Assembly (NCBI GenBank): GCA_963816155.1
Contig: CAWFJE010000010.1
Span: forward strand, 632,366 to 696,365
Reading direction: 5' to 3'
DNA: 64,000 nt
From: JAXGXJ01 sp963816155
GTDB lineage: Bacteria > Actinomycetota > Thermoleophilia > RBG-16-64-13
A model generated the notes under the pieces. That model did no database searches, was not told the origin of the DNA, and saw only the letters and a list, made by a program, of their open reading frames with translations. The position numbers and the translations under genes are program-made. Shown one piece after another: positions 35,882-44,528 of this stretch (the stretch's first letter is position 1; each line of letters starts with the position of its first letter).

Positions 35882-36513
35882 AATGCGTAACCCACAGGCT
35901 GGGAGAAGGTAACGAGCTGGTCGGACCGCAGTCGCATAGCCTCCGAGAGCGCCGGTCGGTCGAAGAGAGCGCGAACCACCGTCGCCAGGTCGGCCGCGGC
36001 GCAGTAGAGATAGACGTTCTCGGCGATGACTCCGGAATCGGCCCAGGGGAAGACGCTTCTGTCCCAGTCGCTCGCGTCGTCCATGCGGGCAAGGTGGGCA
36101 ACATAGATGAGGATCACGGGTACGTCGAGCACGAAGGGCTGTTCATCGTGGGCAGTGAAACGACGGACATCCTCGGCCAAGACACCCAACAACTGATGAT
36201 CGGCCGCGTCGTACAGGTAGAGACCCGTCTCCAGCGCCACGTATACGTCTATCTCCTGCCAGTTGTGCGCCGCCGGCGCAGCATGACACCCTTTCGTATG
36301 GATGCCGGTACCAGCGTACTCCCGGGTTAGACCGAACGCCGCCCACAGCACACCGGAGAGATCCTCCAGGGAGAGAGGAATCAGGCTGTATTCCCGGGTC
36401 GAATGCCGTTGGGCGATCGCTTCTGTGAGTGACTTGCCCCCGGTCACGAGAGGCTGAGGAAGCTTGATGGTTCCCGGCAGCGCCGCGCCCGCGCCCACTG
36501 TCTGCATGATCAC
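35878..36513 (-). CDS. SagB/nitroreductase-family FMN oxidoreductase, first gene of hyu operon
   Basis: 211 residues. The family marks are RHSTREYSLIPLSLEDLSGVLWAAFG, then TGIHTKGCHAAPAAHNWQEIDVYVA, WADSGVIAENVYLYCAAADLATV. SagB-type dehydrogenases oxidise azolines in peptide biosynthesis, while stand-alone relatives reduce or oxidise small molecules; no YcaO or precursor peptide gene is nearby, so the second role fits better. It is the promoter-proximal gene of the SagB-hyuA-hyuB-FAD operon, with an operator just upstream. Confidence 0.85.
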   Translation of the reverse strand: MIMQTVGAGAALPGTIKLPQPLVTGGKSLTEAIAQRHSTREYSLIPLSLEDLSGVLWAAFGLTREYAGTGIHTKGCHAAPAAHNWQEIDVYVALETGLYLYDAADHQLLGVLAEDVRRFTAHDEQPFVLDVPVILIYVAHLARMDDASDWDRSVFPWADSGVIAENVYLYCAAADLATVVRALFDRPALSEAMRLRSDQLVTFSQPVGYAL

Positions 36514-36555
36514 CTCCAGCGTTTCGGCCCACGCCTCGTCCGGAAGACTCAGCGT

Positions 36556-36573
36556 GGTTAATTCTTATTAACC
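36556..36573. promoter_or_regulatory. Operator palindrome between hyu operon and its TetR gene
   Basis: GGTTAAT-TCTT-ATTAACC, a perfect 7-4-7 inverted repeat. It overlaps the predicted -10 box of the minus-strand operon and lies 44 bases upstream of the TetR start, so a bound dimer could repress both. Confidence 0.75.
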
Positions 36574-36598
36574 TAACCTACAGACCCCCCCGAGTCAA
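36570..36598 (-). promoter_or_regulatory. Promoter of the SagB-hyuA-hyuB-FAD operon
   Basis: TTGACT (36598-36593), a 17-base spacer and TAGGTT (36575-36570) on the minus strand, about 57 bases before the first gene's ATG. The operator covers the -10 box and start site. Confidence 0.6.
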
Positions 36599-36616
36599 GG
36601 GCTGTATCATGGCCGC

Positions 36617-37210
36617 ATGCGCAAGAGCCGGGAAGAGAGACGAGGGGAGATCGTGGTCGCTGCCCTCAAGACCGTGGGTGAGTACGGGGTCGAAGGAGCC
36701 ACGATGGCACGCATCGCCGGTGCGGTCGGCATCTCCGCGCCCGCGCTCTACAAGCACTTCTCTGGTCGGGCCGAGATACTCGAGGCCGCGATGGACCTCC
36801 TGCTCGAGCGTGTCGTCTCCTGGCTCGACTCCTCCGACAACCCCGACGCCCTGGAGCGATTGCGCGAGTTGGGCATGAGGCACTCGTCGACGATCGCCTC
36901 AGACTACGAGGGCGTGGTCGCGCCCCTTTTCGAGTTCGCGGCGGCCGGACCTCGCCACCACCTCAGTGCACAGTTAGCCCAGAGACAGCGCGCGGCTCTG
37001 CAGCGCTTCGTGGCCATGATCGAGGAAGGGCAGGCTCAAGGAACCATTCGACGCGACATCGACGTGGAAGTGACAGCCTGGACCCTCATGGGCCTCACCT
37101 GGATGGAGAACCTGGCGACGCTCGAAGGACTGGAGGAGTTCGTCGCCGGCGGCGTTTCCACCCGAATGCTCGAACGCACGCTGGCCGACATCGCCGCCGA
37201 CGGCGTCTGA
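36617..37210 (+). CDS. TetR-family regulator, divergent from hyu operon
   Basis: 197 residues. HTH at residues about 8-55: EERRGEIVVAALKTVGEYGVEGATMARIAG and APALYKHFSGRAEIL. The C-terminal domain (residues 60-197) is a ligand-binding helical bundle. Divergent placement and the palindrome between the genes indicate that it controls the SagB-hyuA-hyuB-FAD operon and itself. Confidence 0.92.
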   Translation: MRKSREERRGEIVVAALKTVGEYGVEGATMARIAGAVGISAPALYKHFSGRAEILEAAMDLLLERVVSWLDSSDNPDALERLRELGMRHSSTIASDYEGVVAPLFEFAAAGPRHHLSAQLAQRQRAALQRFVAMIEEGQAQGTIRRDIDVEVTAWTLMGLTWMENLATLEGLEEFVAGGVSTRMLERTLADIAADGV

Positions 37211-37249
37211 CGGCGCGCCGACCCCGGCGACGCCCGGCGCCCGAGGCGC

Positions 37250-38710
37250 TCACCCCGGCAGTCTCACCCCCTGCGCCCGCAGGTTCGTCTGCAACTCTTT
37301 GTAGTCCACGTGGCGCGGCTCTACGCCTTCCCTGACCGCCAGCGCCGCGGCCGTGCCCGCGGCCTGACCGTAGGCGATGCAGTGCGGGATGATGTTGAAC
37401 CACTGGTTCACGCTCGCCTTGGAGGAGAAGGCGCGACAGGCGACAAGTAGCCCGTCGGTCTTGAGCGGCACCAGACAACGGTAGGGGATACAGATGGCGG
37501 GATGCTTGGCCGATATCTCGCCGGTGTCGTTGTTGGCCAAGACCACGATGGTGTCGTCGTGGACCTCGTCCGACACCATGTCGTCATTGGTGAGGATGTA
37601 CTCCCCGATAACGCGCCGCCCCCCCTGCGTCCCCAACTGAGGTGCCGCCTGCATGATGAAGCACTTCTCGCAGCCGGGCACGTTCATGCGCAGGAACTCG
37701 TAGGTGGTGACCGCCCTCTTTCGGCCCAGCATGTCCCAGCGCGTGAGCTCTTCCACGTCCATGGCGTCGGACGCCACATCCTTCACATACATGGGATGGA
37801 ACCAGAGCACGCCCTCCTGGTTGGGCAGGAGGCCCTTGAAGTAGAAGGAGTGGCCGCCCGCTGCCGTCAGGTCGTCCATGAGACCGGTGAACTTGTCCGG
37901 ATGCGATCTGCGGAAGTCGTCGAGCCGATTCATGTCCACATTGGCGATCCAGAAGCTGAAGGCGAGCGCGGTGCGGAAGTTGCTCTGCAGCTCGTCGTCG
38001 AACTCCGCGCCGGCGCCCACAAAGATATCCCCATCTCCCGTCGAGTCGATGACCACCTTGGCCAGGATCGCCTGCCGTCCCGACTTGCTCTCGAAGTAGA
38101 CGCCCTTGGCCGCGCTCCCCTCCATGATGGGACGGGTGCCCCACGAATGGAGCAGCAGGTCGACGCCGGCCTCCATCACCATGTCGTTGAGCTCGGCCTT
38201 GAGCACTTCGGGATCCACGACGGCAGTGTAGAGCAGCCTCTCCCGCCCGCCGAGATTGGGATCCTTGCGCACGTAGAACCAGCCCAAGTTGGCGTCGTGG
38301 TAGTACTCGATCACCTTGGCATCGCTGGTACCGAAGTCTTCCTGGTTGGGGCAGAAGGCGGCGTTCTTGGCCTTCATGCGGTCGATGATCTCCTGATTGA
38401 GCCCGAAGATGTGCTGCTTGCCGCTGATGTCGCTGAGATTGGGGATGATGTTGACCAAGCCGCCGGAGGCCATCCCACCCAGATGGCCGTAACGCTCGAT
38501 GAGGACCGTCTTCGCTCCCGACCGGGCTGCGGATATGGCCGAGGCGAACCCGCCGGGACCGCCGCCCACGACGACCACGTCGGCCTCTCGTATGACCTCG
38601 ATCTCACGCGCCGGTTCGAGGATCGTCTTGTGCGGGGACGCCCCGTGGGGTGACGCGCCGCGCGGAAATGCCCTGTGCGGAAGTGCCTCGTGCGAAGACT
38701 GCGCTGTCAT
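37250..38710 (-). CDS. FAD-dependent oxidoreductase (FAD_oxidored type)
   Basis: 486 residues from ATG 38710, preceded by AAGGTGG; the frame extends to 38923 but those residues are not family-like. Residues 3-30 are a His/Pro/Ala-rich tail with short repeats (RGASPHGASPHK). The flavin motif is VVVVGGGPGGFASAISAARSG and LIERYGHLGGMASGG. Later marks: VVIDSTGDGDIFVGAGAEF, GGRRVIGEYIL and the C-terminal GQAAGTAAALAVREG. It resembles the enzyme at 30419 and probably acts on a related substrate. It is convergent with the TetR gene. Confidence 0.87.
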   Translation of the reverse strand: MTAQSSHEALPHRAFPRGASPHGASPHKTILEPAREIEVIREADVVVVGGGPGGFASAISAARSGAKTVLIERYGHLGGMASGGLVNIIPNLSDISGKQHIFGLNQEIIDRMKAKNAAFCPNQEDFGTSDAKVIEYYHDANLGWFYVRKDPNLGGRERLLYTAVVDPEVLKAELNDMVMEAGVDLLLHSWGTRPIMEGSAAKGVYFESKSGRQAILAKVVIDSTGDGDIFVGAGAEFDDELQSNFRTALAFSFWIANVDMNRLDDFRRSHPDKFTGLMDDLTAAGGHSFYFKGLLPNQEGVLWFHPMYVKDVASDAMDVEELTRWDMLGRKRAVTTYEFLRMNVPGCEKCFIMQAAPQLGTQGGRRVIGEYILTNDDMVSDEVHDDTIVVLANNDTGEISAKHPAICIPYRCLVPLKTDGLLVACRAFSSKASVNQWFNIIPHCIAYGQAAGTAAALAVREGVEPRHVDYKELQTNLRAQGVRLPG

Positions 38711-38919
38711 GCGACCACCTTGTCCGGAGGGATTGTTGGCCACCGTCCCCGTGCTGGCACCATTGCGTAGGTACCAGTGCCCCAGGGCCCGAATACGGGG
38801 CGTTATGGACGAACTGTCCGGCATCGGGGCGGGTAAGTCAAGGCTGAGGACAGGGCTACAGACTCGAGGTGGAAACAGTCCTGTCACCCGCGGAGGCCAA
38901 CCGCAGTGCAGCCAGGCCG

Positions 38920-39324
38920 TCAACGGGGGTGGATCAACTCGACTACCAGCGTCATCCCCTTGACATCGACCACTCTTGCTCTATCGCCTCGCCTCGCGGA
39001 ATGGCCGCCGCCTCGGAACTCGGCTTTCCACAGCTCACCGCGCACCCGCACATACCCGACCGGGTCCAGGCTCTGGACCAAAGTAGCCTCTGCTCCTATC
39101 AGCGCCCTCAAGGGTGAGTTGTCATCGAAGCCATAGGACCGCCACACCTTGGGAAAAAGGGCGATGTCCTTGATGGCCAGCAGTACCAGAACCGTAACGG
39201 AGAGCCAGACGGGAAGACCCACCAAGTCACCGAGCACGAACAGGGCTACCGCTATCAGAGCCAGCTCTGTCATGTGGATAAGGGCGTACTTGATGACTAT
39301 CTTTGAGTTCAGCAAAGCCTCCAT
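38920..39324 (-). CDS. NfeD-like membrane protein
   Basis: 134 residues. Two hydrophobic helices (LALIAVALFVLGDLVGLP and LSVTVLVLLAIKDIALF) are followed by a small OB-fold domain: LIGAEATLVQSLDPVGYVRVRGELWKAE and RVVDVKGMTLVVE. This is the short NfeD form, usually paired with a stomatin-like protein in membrane quality control; no stomatin gene is adjacent. Confidence 0.85.
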   Translation of the reverse strand: MEALLNSKIVIKYALIHMTELALIAVALFVLGDLVGLPVWLSVTVLVLLAIKDIALFPKVWRSYGFDDNSPLRALIGAEATLVQSLDPVGYVRVRGELWKAEFRGGGHSARRGDRARVVDVKGMTLVVELIHPR

Positions 39325-39408
39325 CGATGAATGCCTTCGACCGTATGAGGCACGTGCTTCTCGGTCCGCGTCAGGGCCAAGTGGAGCAGTCGCCCCCTTG
39401 GATGCTCC

Positions 39409-40023
39409 CTACTCCGCAGCGCCGAACCGCAGGGACTCCGTGACGGCCTCAAAGTCGGGCAGGACGTTCTCATCGAAGTCCCACACCCCATCGCGGCCCG
39501 CGAGCACGTACACAGATCCGTCGTACTCGATCCACACGTCCTGATGCTTGTAGTAGGGCTCTCCGTTGGGAAGTTCGTACGTCTGGACCAACGCCGACAG
39601 CCCGTCCACCACGGTGGTCCCACTGGTGACGTTGCGAAGTGAAGTCCCCCACTCGTCCGCCAGCGTCACGTAGGCCTCGTCGAACGCGTTCTGCAAGGCC
39701 CTGCCCGAAGACAGGTCGAGCCTGATCAACTCCACCCGGGGATACGAGTCACCTCGATCCAACGCGAGGAGCGCAGTGGAGTCGATCAAGCGTCCCAAAG
39801 GCCAGCGCATGGTCTCTTGGGCAGCGACCGACTTCCACCCGTCGGGCCAATCCAGCGAGACTTCCTCCCCCTCCCAACGTCCGCCGGCTGCTTCCGTGGC
39901 GGCAACCACTGAAGACTGCGTGGTGGACTCGTCGGTCGAAGGTGTTCCGCACGCGGCAAACACAAGGCTCCCGGCAACGACCATCAGCGCAAGAGCAACG
40001 CTCAGGGTGGTTCTAGCCCGCAT
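39409..40023 (-). CDS. Lipoprotein of unknown function
   Basis: 204 residues. The signal peptide ends in the lipobox FAACG, followed by a Ser/Thr linker. The folded part (SLDWPDGWKSVAAQE, ALDRGDSYPRVELIRLDL, WIEYDGSVYVLAGRDG, VLPDFEAVTESLRF) looks like the PsbP/Mog1-like or DUF1795-type folds found in actinobacterial lipoproteins, which end in a similar FxxILxSFRF motif. Function is not assigned. Confidence 0.8.
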   Translation of the reverse strand: MRARTTLSVALALMVVAGSLVFAACGTPSTDESTTQSSVVAATEAAGGRWEGEEVSLDWPDGWKSVAAQETMRWPLGRLIDSTALLALDRGDSYPRVELIRLDLSSGRALQNAFDEAYVTLADEWGTSLRNVTSGTTVVDGLSALVQTYELPNGEPYYKHQDVWIEYDGSVYVLAGRDGVWDFDENVLPDFEAVTESLRFGAAE

Positions 40024-40284
40024 CGGCTGCGCACCGCCTTCTCAGATTCGTGGGAATGACCGGCACCGGATCGCTCGCGACCTTCATTGTAGGCCACGCC
40101 CGAGCGGAGTGACAGGCCCAGGCCCTCTCGACCTGCCTGTGCTCAGAAATATGGGCCCTGCGGCATGTGGGCCCTCCGCCTTTCGAGAGCCCGGCCCCGA
40201 CGCTCCTCCGCTTCCCCACTTGAAGCGCGCCTCCTGGCCGCGATACGGTAGGAGGGTCGATGCCCAGGCGGCTTGGAGGTGAAC

Positions 40285-41994
40285 ATGCGACGCGCGTGCT
40301 TGTTTCTTCCGCTCCTTATCACCCCAATCCTCATCCTGCTTCTCGCCCTGGCGCTGGGGCTGAGCGCGTGCACCGGCACTTCGAGCGACGATACCGTGGC
40401 CGGCGGCGCTGCGGCCGGTGGCGCTGCGCCCGAGAGCAGTGTCCCCACCGACCAATCAGAGCAGGCGACCACGTCCTCGGACACCCTGGCGGCGGAGGTC
40501 GATCCCCTCGAATGGCCCATGGCGGGCCCCACGGTCATCGACGTGCCCAGCGAAGAGGTGGCCAGCGCCATCATCTCGGCGCAGGGCGGCGTGATCGAGT
40601 ATGGACCGATCAAGCTGGAGATTCCCGCCGGCGCACTCGGGGCCGACACCACTATCTCCATCACCCGTCTGAGCGCCTCCTTCCATGATGAGCCCGGCGA
40701 GGGAGGTGGCTCCGAGAGCGTTTCAGTCCTGCCCGTCAGCTCTGTCTACGACTTCGGCCCGGCCGGGACCCGCTTCGACAAACCGGTGACCATGACCCTC
40801 CCCTACGATCCAGGCATGGGACCGGGCGGGGCCGATCCCCAGAACATAGGTATCGCTTATTTCGACGGGGAGCGCTGGGCCATCGCCGGGGGCACGGCCG
40901 ACCCGGCCACAAGGACCGTGAGCGTGCAGGTCAAGGCCTTCGAAGGTCTCAGCGTGAGAGCCGTCCTCAGCGCGACAGGTCCGTTCGGTCTGGCGCTGGG
41001 AACGGCGGTGGAATACATCCGCGGCCCGGATTCCACCGTCTCGGACCCGGTGCTCGATGGGAACGCCAAGGACTGGGTGACCCCGAACGACCCGGTCGTG
41101 AAGGAGCAGGCGGCCAAGATGGTGATCCAAGACCTCCACAGCAAGCAGATCATGGCTCTGGACGATCCTGGCGTGGCCGCCTGGCTGGACAACATGGCCA
41201 AGACCAAAGACAGCAGACCGGCGTTCGTCTACCAGAACCCTGATGGGACCGTCACGATGGGCGCCTACAACGACAAGGACGGCTCCAACTGGCAGACGCC
41301 GGCTCACTACTTCGGCACGGGCACGGCCGCCGACGGGCCGGTGAGCGGCGATTGCACCGATGGCACCAATGCGGTCGTCAGCGTGCTTAAGGTCAGGGGT
41401 ATTTCGGCCAAGGGGGTCTACGGGCACAAGAACGGGGGTGACCCCAAGGCGCCGTGCCACGCCTGGGCGGAGGTGGTGGTCGGGGGCAAGGTTTATCGGG
41501 TCGAGGACCACTACCTCTATACCCCGGAGAAGGACAAGTGGCACTACGATGAGTACAAGCACATCACAGACCCGGCCGACCCCTACTACCAGTCCATGTG
41601 GGACGATGCGGGGCAGGCTCCCTATGATCCAGACTGGTGGGGCATCGCCCAATTCGCCGGCACCTACAAGGGCGTCTACACTGACCCCAATTGGGGCGAT
41701 ATCCCGTGGGAGCTCTCCGTAGATGCCAAAGGCAACGCACACGGCCGCTGCGACTGGAGCGGCGCCGGCAAGGGCAATAAACTCACCGTGGAGGTCCACT
41801 GGTCCTTCACCGGGCAAGTCTCGAAGGATGGCAAGCTCTCAGGCGAAGGCACGGCCGAAGCCTCGGTCACGAACCTCGGTCAGACCAATACGGTATCCCG
41901 CGCTTCCACAATCGTCGGAAGTATCTCCGACGGGGCTTTCACCGGCACCAACACTGCAGACGCCACAGTCGCGCTCACCGCTAAGCGTCAGTAG
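40285..41994 (+). CDS. Lipoprotein with ZU5-like and transglutaminase-like domains
   Basis: 569 residues from ATG 40285 after GGAGGTG. The signal peptide ends in LSACTG. A Ser/Ala/Gly linker leads to a beta domain (about 95-235) with LEIPAGALGADTTISI and FDKPVTMTLPYDPG, as in ZU5-type folds. A transglutaminase-like core follows: Cys in GDCTDGTNAVVSVL, His in CHAWAEVVVGG and Asp in VEDHY, a possible Cys-His-Asp triad. The last third is a beta-sandwich (TYKGVYTDPNWG to VALTAKRQ). It is exported and anchored; peptide or amide bond chemistry on the cell surface is inferred. Confidence 0.8.
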   Translation: MRRACLFLPLLITPILILLLALALGLSACTGTSSDDTVAGGAAAGGAAPESSVPTDQSEQATTSSDTLAAEVDPLEWPMAGPTVIDVPSEEVASAIISAQGGVIEYGPIKLEIPAGALGADTTISITRLSASFHDEPGEGGGSESVSVLPVSSVYDFGPAGTRFDKPVTMTLPYDPGMGPGGADPQNIGIAYFDGERWAIAGGTADPATRTVSVQVKAFEGLSVRAVLSATGPFGLALGTAVEYIRGPDSTVSDPVLDGNAKDWVTPNDPVVKEQAAKMVIQDLHSKQIMALDDPGVAAWLDNMAKTKDSRPAFVYQNPDGTVTMGAYNDKDGSNWQTPAHYFGTGTAADGPVSGDCTDGTNAVVSVLKVRGISAKGVYGHKNGGDPKAPCHAWAEVVVGGKVYRVEDHYLYTPEKDKWHYDEYKHITDPADPYYQSMWDDAGQAPYDPDWWGIAQFAGTYKGVYTDPNWGDIPWELSVDAKGNAHGRCDWSGAGKGNKLTVEVHWSFTGQVSKDGKLSGEGTAEASVTNLGQTNTVSRASTIVGSISDGAFTGTNTADATVALTAKRQ

Positions 41995-42131
41995 ACCGCG
42001 AGGAAGCACCGCTGAAGCACGGCCGAGTACGGCCGCGGCACTGCCACCTCTATCTCTTCAAGTCCGACTCAAGCCGCGCCTCCCCCATCCCGATATTCTT
42101 CACAGGACCCTTCGCCGACGAGAGGACGAAC

Positions 42132-43052
42132 GTGACGACCAAGACGAGGAGGCAAAGGGAAAACGGCATCAAGGATGTGCGCCAAGGCCTAGTCTTCTTC
42201 GCCCTTCTCCTCGGTCTACTCCTCTGGTACCGGACATCCAGCTTCGCCGTCGGTTTCGCCGTCTTCCTCGTGGCCCTCGTAGCCGTGGAGGTCCTCCTCC
42301 TCCTTCCCGGTGGCATACGCAGGCACCGACTCCAGACTTCCGACTATCAGCGGGTGCTGACCATGGACGGGGAGGAGTTCGAGGAATACCTCGAGGCTCT
42401 GTTCGTCGCCAGGGGCTACCAGGTGACTCCCACCTCCAGCGGTTCCGATTTGGGCGCCGACCTCCTCATCGAGAAGAACGGTCGCAAGACGGCGGTGCAG
42501 GCAAAGCATCGGGTACAACGGGACGTGGGCATCATCGCGGTACAGGAGATCAACGCTGCCCGCGCCTACTACCGCGCGAAGGACGCGCTGGTGGTGACCG
42601 TTGGCTCCTTCACCAAACAGGCTATCGAACTCGCTAAGGCGGGTCAGGTGGAATTGTGGGATGGGGCCCGTTTGGAGCAGGAAGTGCTCGCCCGACGAAG
42701 CCAGCCCGGCTCGACGCCGTGGGTGGCTCTCTTCCGGCGCTTGAGACTTCCGGTGGCCGCCGCGACATGGGCCACGCTGATGAAGCAGACGCGCGCCGGC
42801 CTGTCGGCTCGGGTCGCGAGGTCGGTAGCGGCGGCGACATCGGCAGGGGCCACGAAACCGGCTCGGACCGCGAGGCCGGCGACGGACACAGAAGCGGCTC
42901 CGGTCGCGAGGCCGGCAACGGCCGCTGTGTCCCCCCCCACGTGCCCCCGGTGTGGCTCAGCTATGGTCGAACAGCGTTCCGCGCGCGGCGGATTCTGGGG
43001 ATGCTCACGGTTTCCGGAGTGCCCGGGCAGTCGCAGTATGGAACGAACGTGA
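42132..43052 (+). CDS. Membrane-anchored Mrr-like restriction-endonuclease-fold protein with C-terminal zinc ribbon
   Basis: 306 residues from GTG 42132. Two helices near residues 18-58 anchor the protein. The Mrr_cat domain (about 75-190) has MDGEEFEEYLEALFVARGY, GSDLGADLLIEKNGRKTAVQAKH with the catalytic Asp...QxK arrangement, and VGIIAVQEINAAR. An Ala/Thr/Pro-rich linker then leads to a topoisomerase-type zinc ribbon (CPRCGSAMVEQ, FWGCSRFPECPG). No methyltransferase is adjacent. A role in DNA quality control or uptake is possible. Confidence 0.87.
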   Translation: MTTKTRRQRENGIKDVRQGLVFFALLLGLLLWYRTSSFAVGFAVFLVALVAVEVLLLLPGGIRRHRLQTSDYQRVLTMDGEEFEEYLEALFVARGYQVTPTSSGSDLGADLLIEKNGRKTAVQAKHRVQRDVGIIAVQEINAARAYYRAKDALVVTVGSFTKQAIELAKAGQVELWDGARLEQEVLARRSQPGSTPWVALFRRLRLPVAAATWATLMKQTRAGLSARVARSVAAATSAGATKPARTARPATDTEAAPVARPATAAVSPPTCPRCGSAMVEQRSARGGFWGCSRFPECPGSRSMERT

Positions 43053-43103
43053 TCCTGAGCCCTCACCGCGAGTGAATGCGGTCGGCGCCGAGAGGCTGTC
43101 GCC

Positions 43104-43832
43104 TCAGACCAGCGCGATCACCCTCGCCGGCCCGGAATCGGCCTTCAACATCACGGGAAGGGCCATTATGTAGCACCGCTTGCCCGTCACCTCGTCGATC
43201 TGGCCGCCAAGGTTCTCGATGAGCAGGATCTCGTTCTCTATGAGGCAGACTCGATGCAGAGGATGGTCCCAATGGTCCTCCTCGCTGCCCGGTTCCACGC
43301 AGATCGTGTCCAGACCGACCATCTTGATCTTCTTGCCCAGCAGAAACCGCTCCGCGGCGACCCCGTCGATGCCGGGGTGCAGGGTGCCGTACTCCTTGGT
43401 CCCGAACTGCTTGTGCCGGCCCGTGTTGATGATGAGGATGTCGCCCTCCTCGATCTGGGGCTCCGCCCTCTCCAGATCCTCCCCCGTGATGGCCGCGCAG
43501 TCCTCCAGATGCCTGAAGTCGAGCACCACGCCGGTTCCCATGAAGGCCTCGAGGGGGAACTCGTCGATCCTCTTCCCCTGTTTGTTGAAGTGCCAGGTCC
43601 CGTCGACATGCGTCCCGGTGTGGGTCGTTATTTGCACGTCGTGATAGATGGGCCATCCCGGGGCCGGTCCCCTGCCTCCACCACACATGGTCGGCATGCC
43701 CTCGGGCGAGTCGTGCCGTTCGACAAGTGTACGCGCTCCTGCCGCCTCCTCCGCCGGATGCATCTGCATATCGGTGTAGGTCAGGACGCTCAGGTCATAT
43801 ACCTTGTCGAAGTGGATGCTGTTCAGTGTCAT
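43104..43832 (-). CDS. Cyclase family protein (kynurenine formamidase-like metal hydrolase)
   Basis: 242 residues with the cyclase signature ITTHTGTHVDGTWHF, the metal-binding HxGTHxDxxxHF pattern, plus YDLSVLTYTDMQMHP at the N-terminus and WDHPLHRVCL. It hydrolyses amides or lactams with a bound divalent metal. It lies alone between the Mrr-like gene and the thioredoxin-like cluster, on the minus strand. The substrate is not known. Confidence 0.9.
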   Translation of the reverse strand: MTLNSIHFDKVYDLSVLTYTDMQMHPAEEAAGARTLVERHDSPEGMPTMCGGGRGPAPGWPIYHDVQITTHTGTHVDGTWHFNKQGKRIDEFPLEAFMGTGVVLDFRHLEDCAAITGEDLERAEPQIEEGDILIINTGRHKQFGTKEYGTLHPGIDGVAAERFLLGKKIKMVGLDTICVEPGSEEDHWDHPLHRVCLIENEILLIENLGGQIDEVTGKRCYIMALPVMLKADSGPARVIALV

Positions 43833-44000
43833 TGCACACTCCCCTGACTAGCCCCTCAGGCTACGTAGCGACCTCTATCATCCTACAACGCCGGTCACGC
43901 AGACAGAACCCCCGACCGGCCACGCCCGAGGGCGCAGACGCGAGCGCGAGAGACGAGAGGAGATCCAGCCACGGGACTGACCGCGAGAATGGGGACTCCC

Positions 44001-44264
44001 CTACTCCAGCCCGGCCTCCCTCAGCGCGCCGATCAGGCCCTCCCTGGTCGGGCACAGTCCGATGAAGCGCACCAAGTCGCCCACGATGATGGCCGGAGCG
44101 GAGGACAGCTTGAGTTCCTCGTAGCGCTCGCCTCGCCCCTCGTGATACACGACGGCCATTTGGTCCCCGTACTGCTCCGCCACATCGGCGATGAGCCGTC
44201 GCACAGCCACGCCGCCGGAACAGGCCGGCACCGACAGGAAGACCTCCACCCTTATCGGATCCAC
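44001..44264 (-). CDS. Thioredoxin-like small protein lacking the second active-site Cys
   Basis: 87 residues from GTG 44264, overlapping the previous gene by 13 bases. It follows the small thioredoxin fold: VEVFLSVPACSGGVAVRRLIADVAEQYG, then SSAPAIIVGDLVRFIGLCP. The motif position reads CSGG where its two neighbours have CPGC or CASC, so only one catalytic Cys remains, with another Cys near the end (GLCPT). It may act as a mixed-disulfide or monothiol protein. Last gene of the operon. Confidence 0.8.
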   Translation of the reverse strand: MDPIRVEVFLSVPACSGGVAVRRLIADVAEQYGDQMAVVYHEGRGERYEELKLSSAPAIIVGDLVRFIGLCPTREGLIGALREAGLE

Positions 44265-44527
44265 AGTCCACCCTCCCGGAGCGCGTTGTTCATGGTGCCT
44301 TCGTCTGGAGCCGTTCCCTCGATCTTGATAACGCCGTTTATCACCACGGCCGGCACGCAGGAGAGGTCGTACTCCCCGTACTTCTCGAGCGCGTCCCGAC
44401 CCACGTATTTCTTCACCGTCAGCTCTTCCGCCGTGTACTTCTGCGCGTACCGGTCTCCCATCGCGAGGATGGCCACGCAGCCGGGGCAGGGCGGATCTCC
44501 ACTGAACACTTCCATGAGCACAGGCAC
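44252..44527 (-). CDS. Thioredoxin-like redox protein (CxxC)
   Basis: 91 residues from GTG 44527, one base after the stop of the preceding gene. Redox motif FSGDPPCPGCVAI, cis-Pro in SCVPAVVINGVIKIEG. It belongs to the small thioredoxin_3-type redox-active disulfide proteins often seen beside ArsR regulators. A long Cys-poor body otherwise. Its partner is probably one of the DGC or lipoyl proteins in the operon. Confidence 0.85.
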   Translation of the reverse strand: MPVLMEVFSGDPPCPGCVAILAMGDRYAQKYTAEELTVKKYVGRDALEKYGEYDLSCVPAVVINGVIKIEGTAPDEGTMNNALREGGLWIR

Positions 44528-44528
44528 G

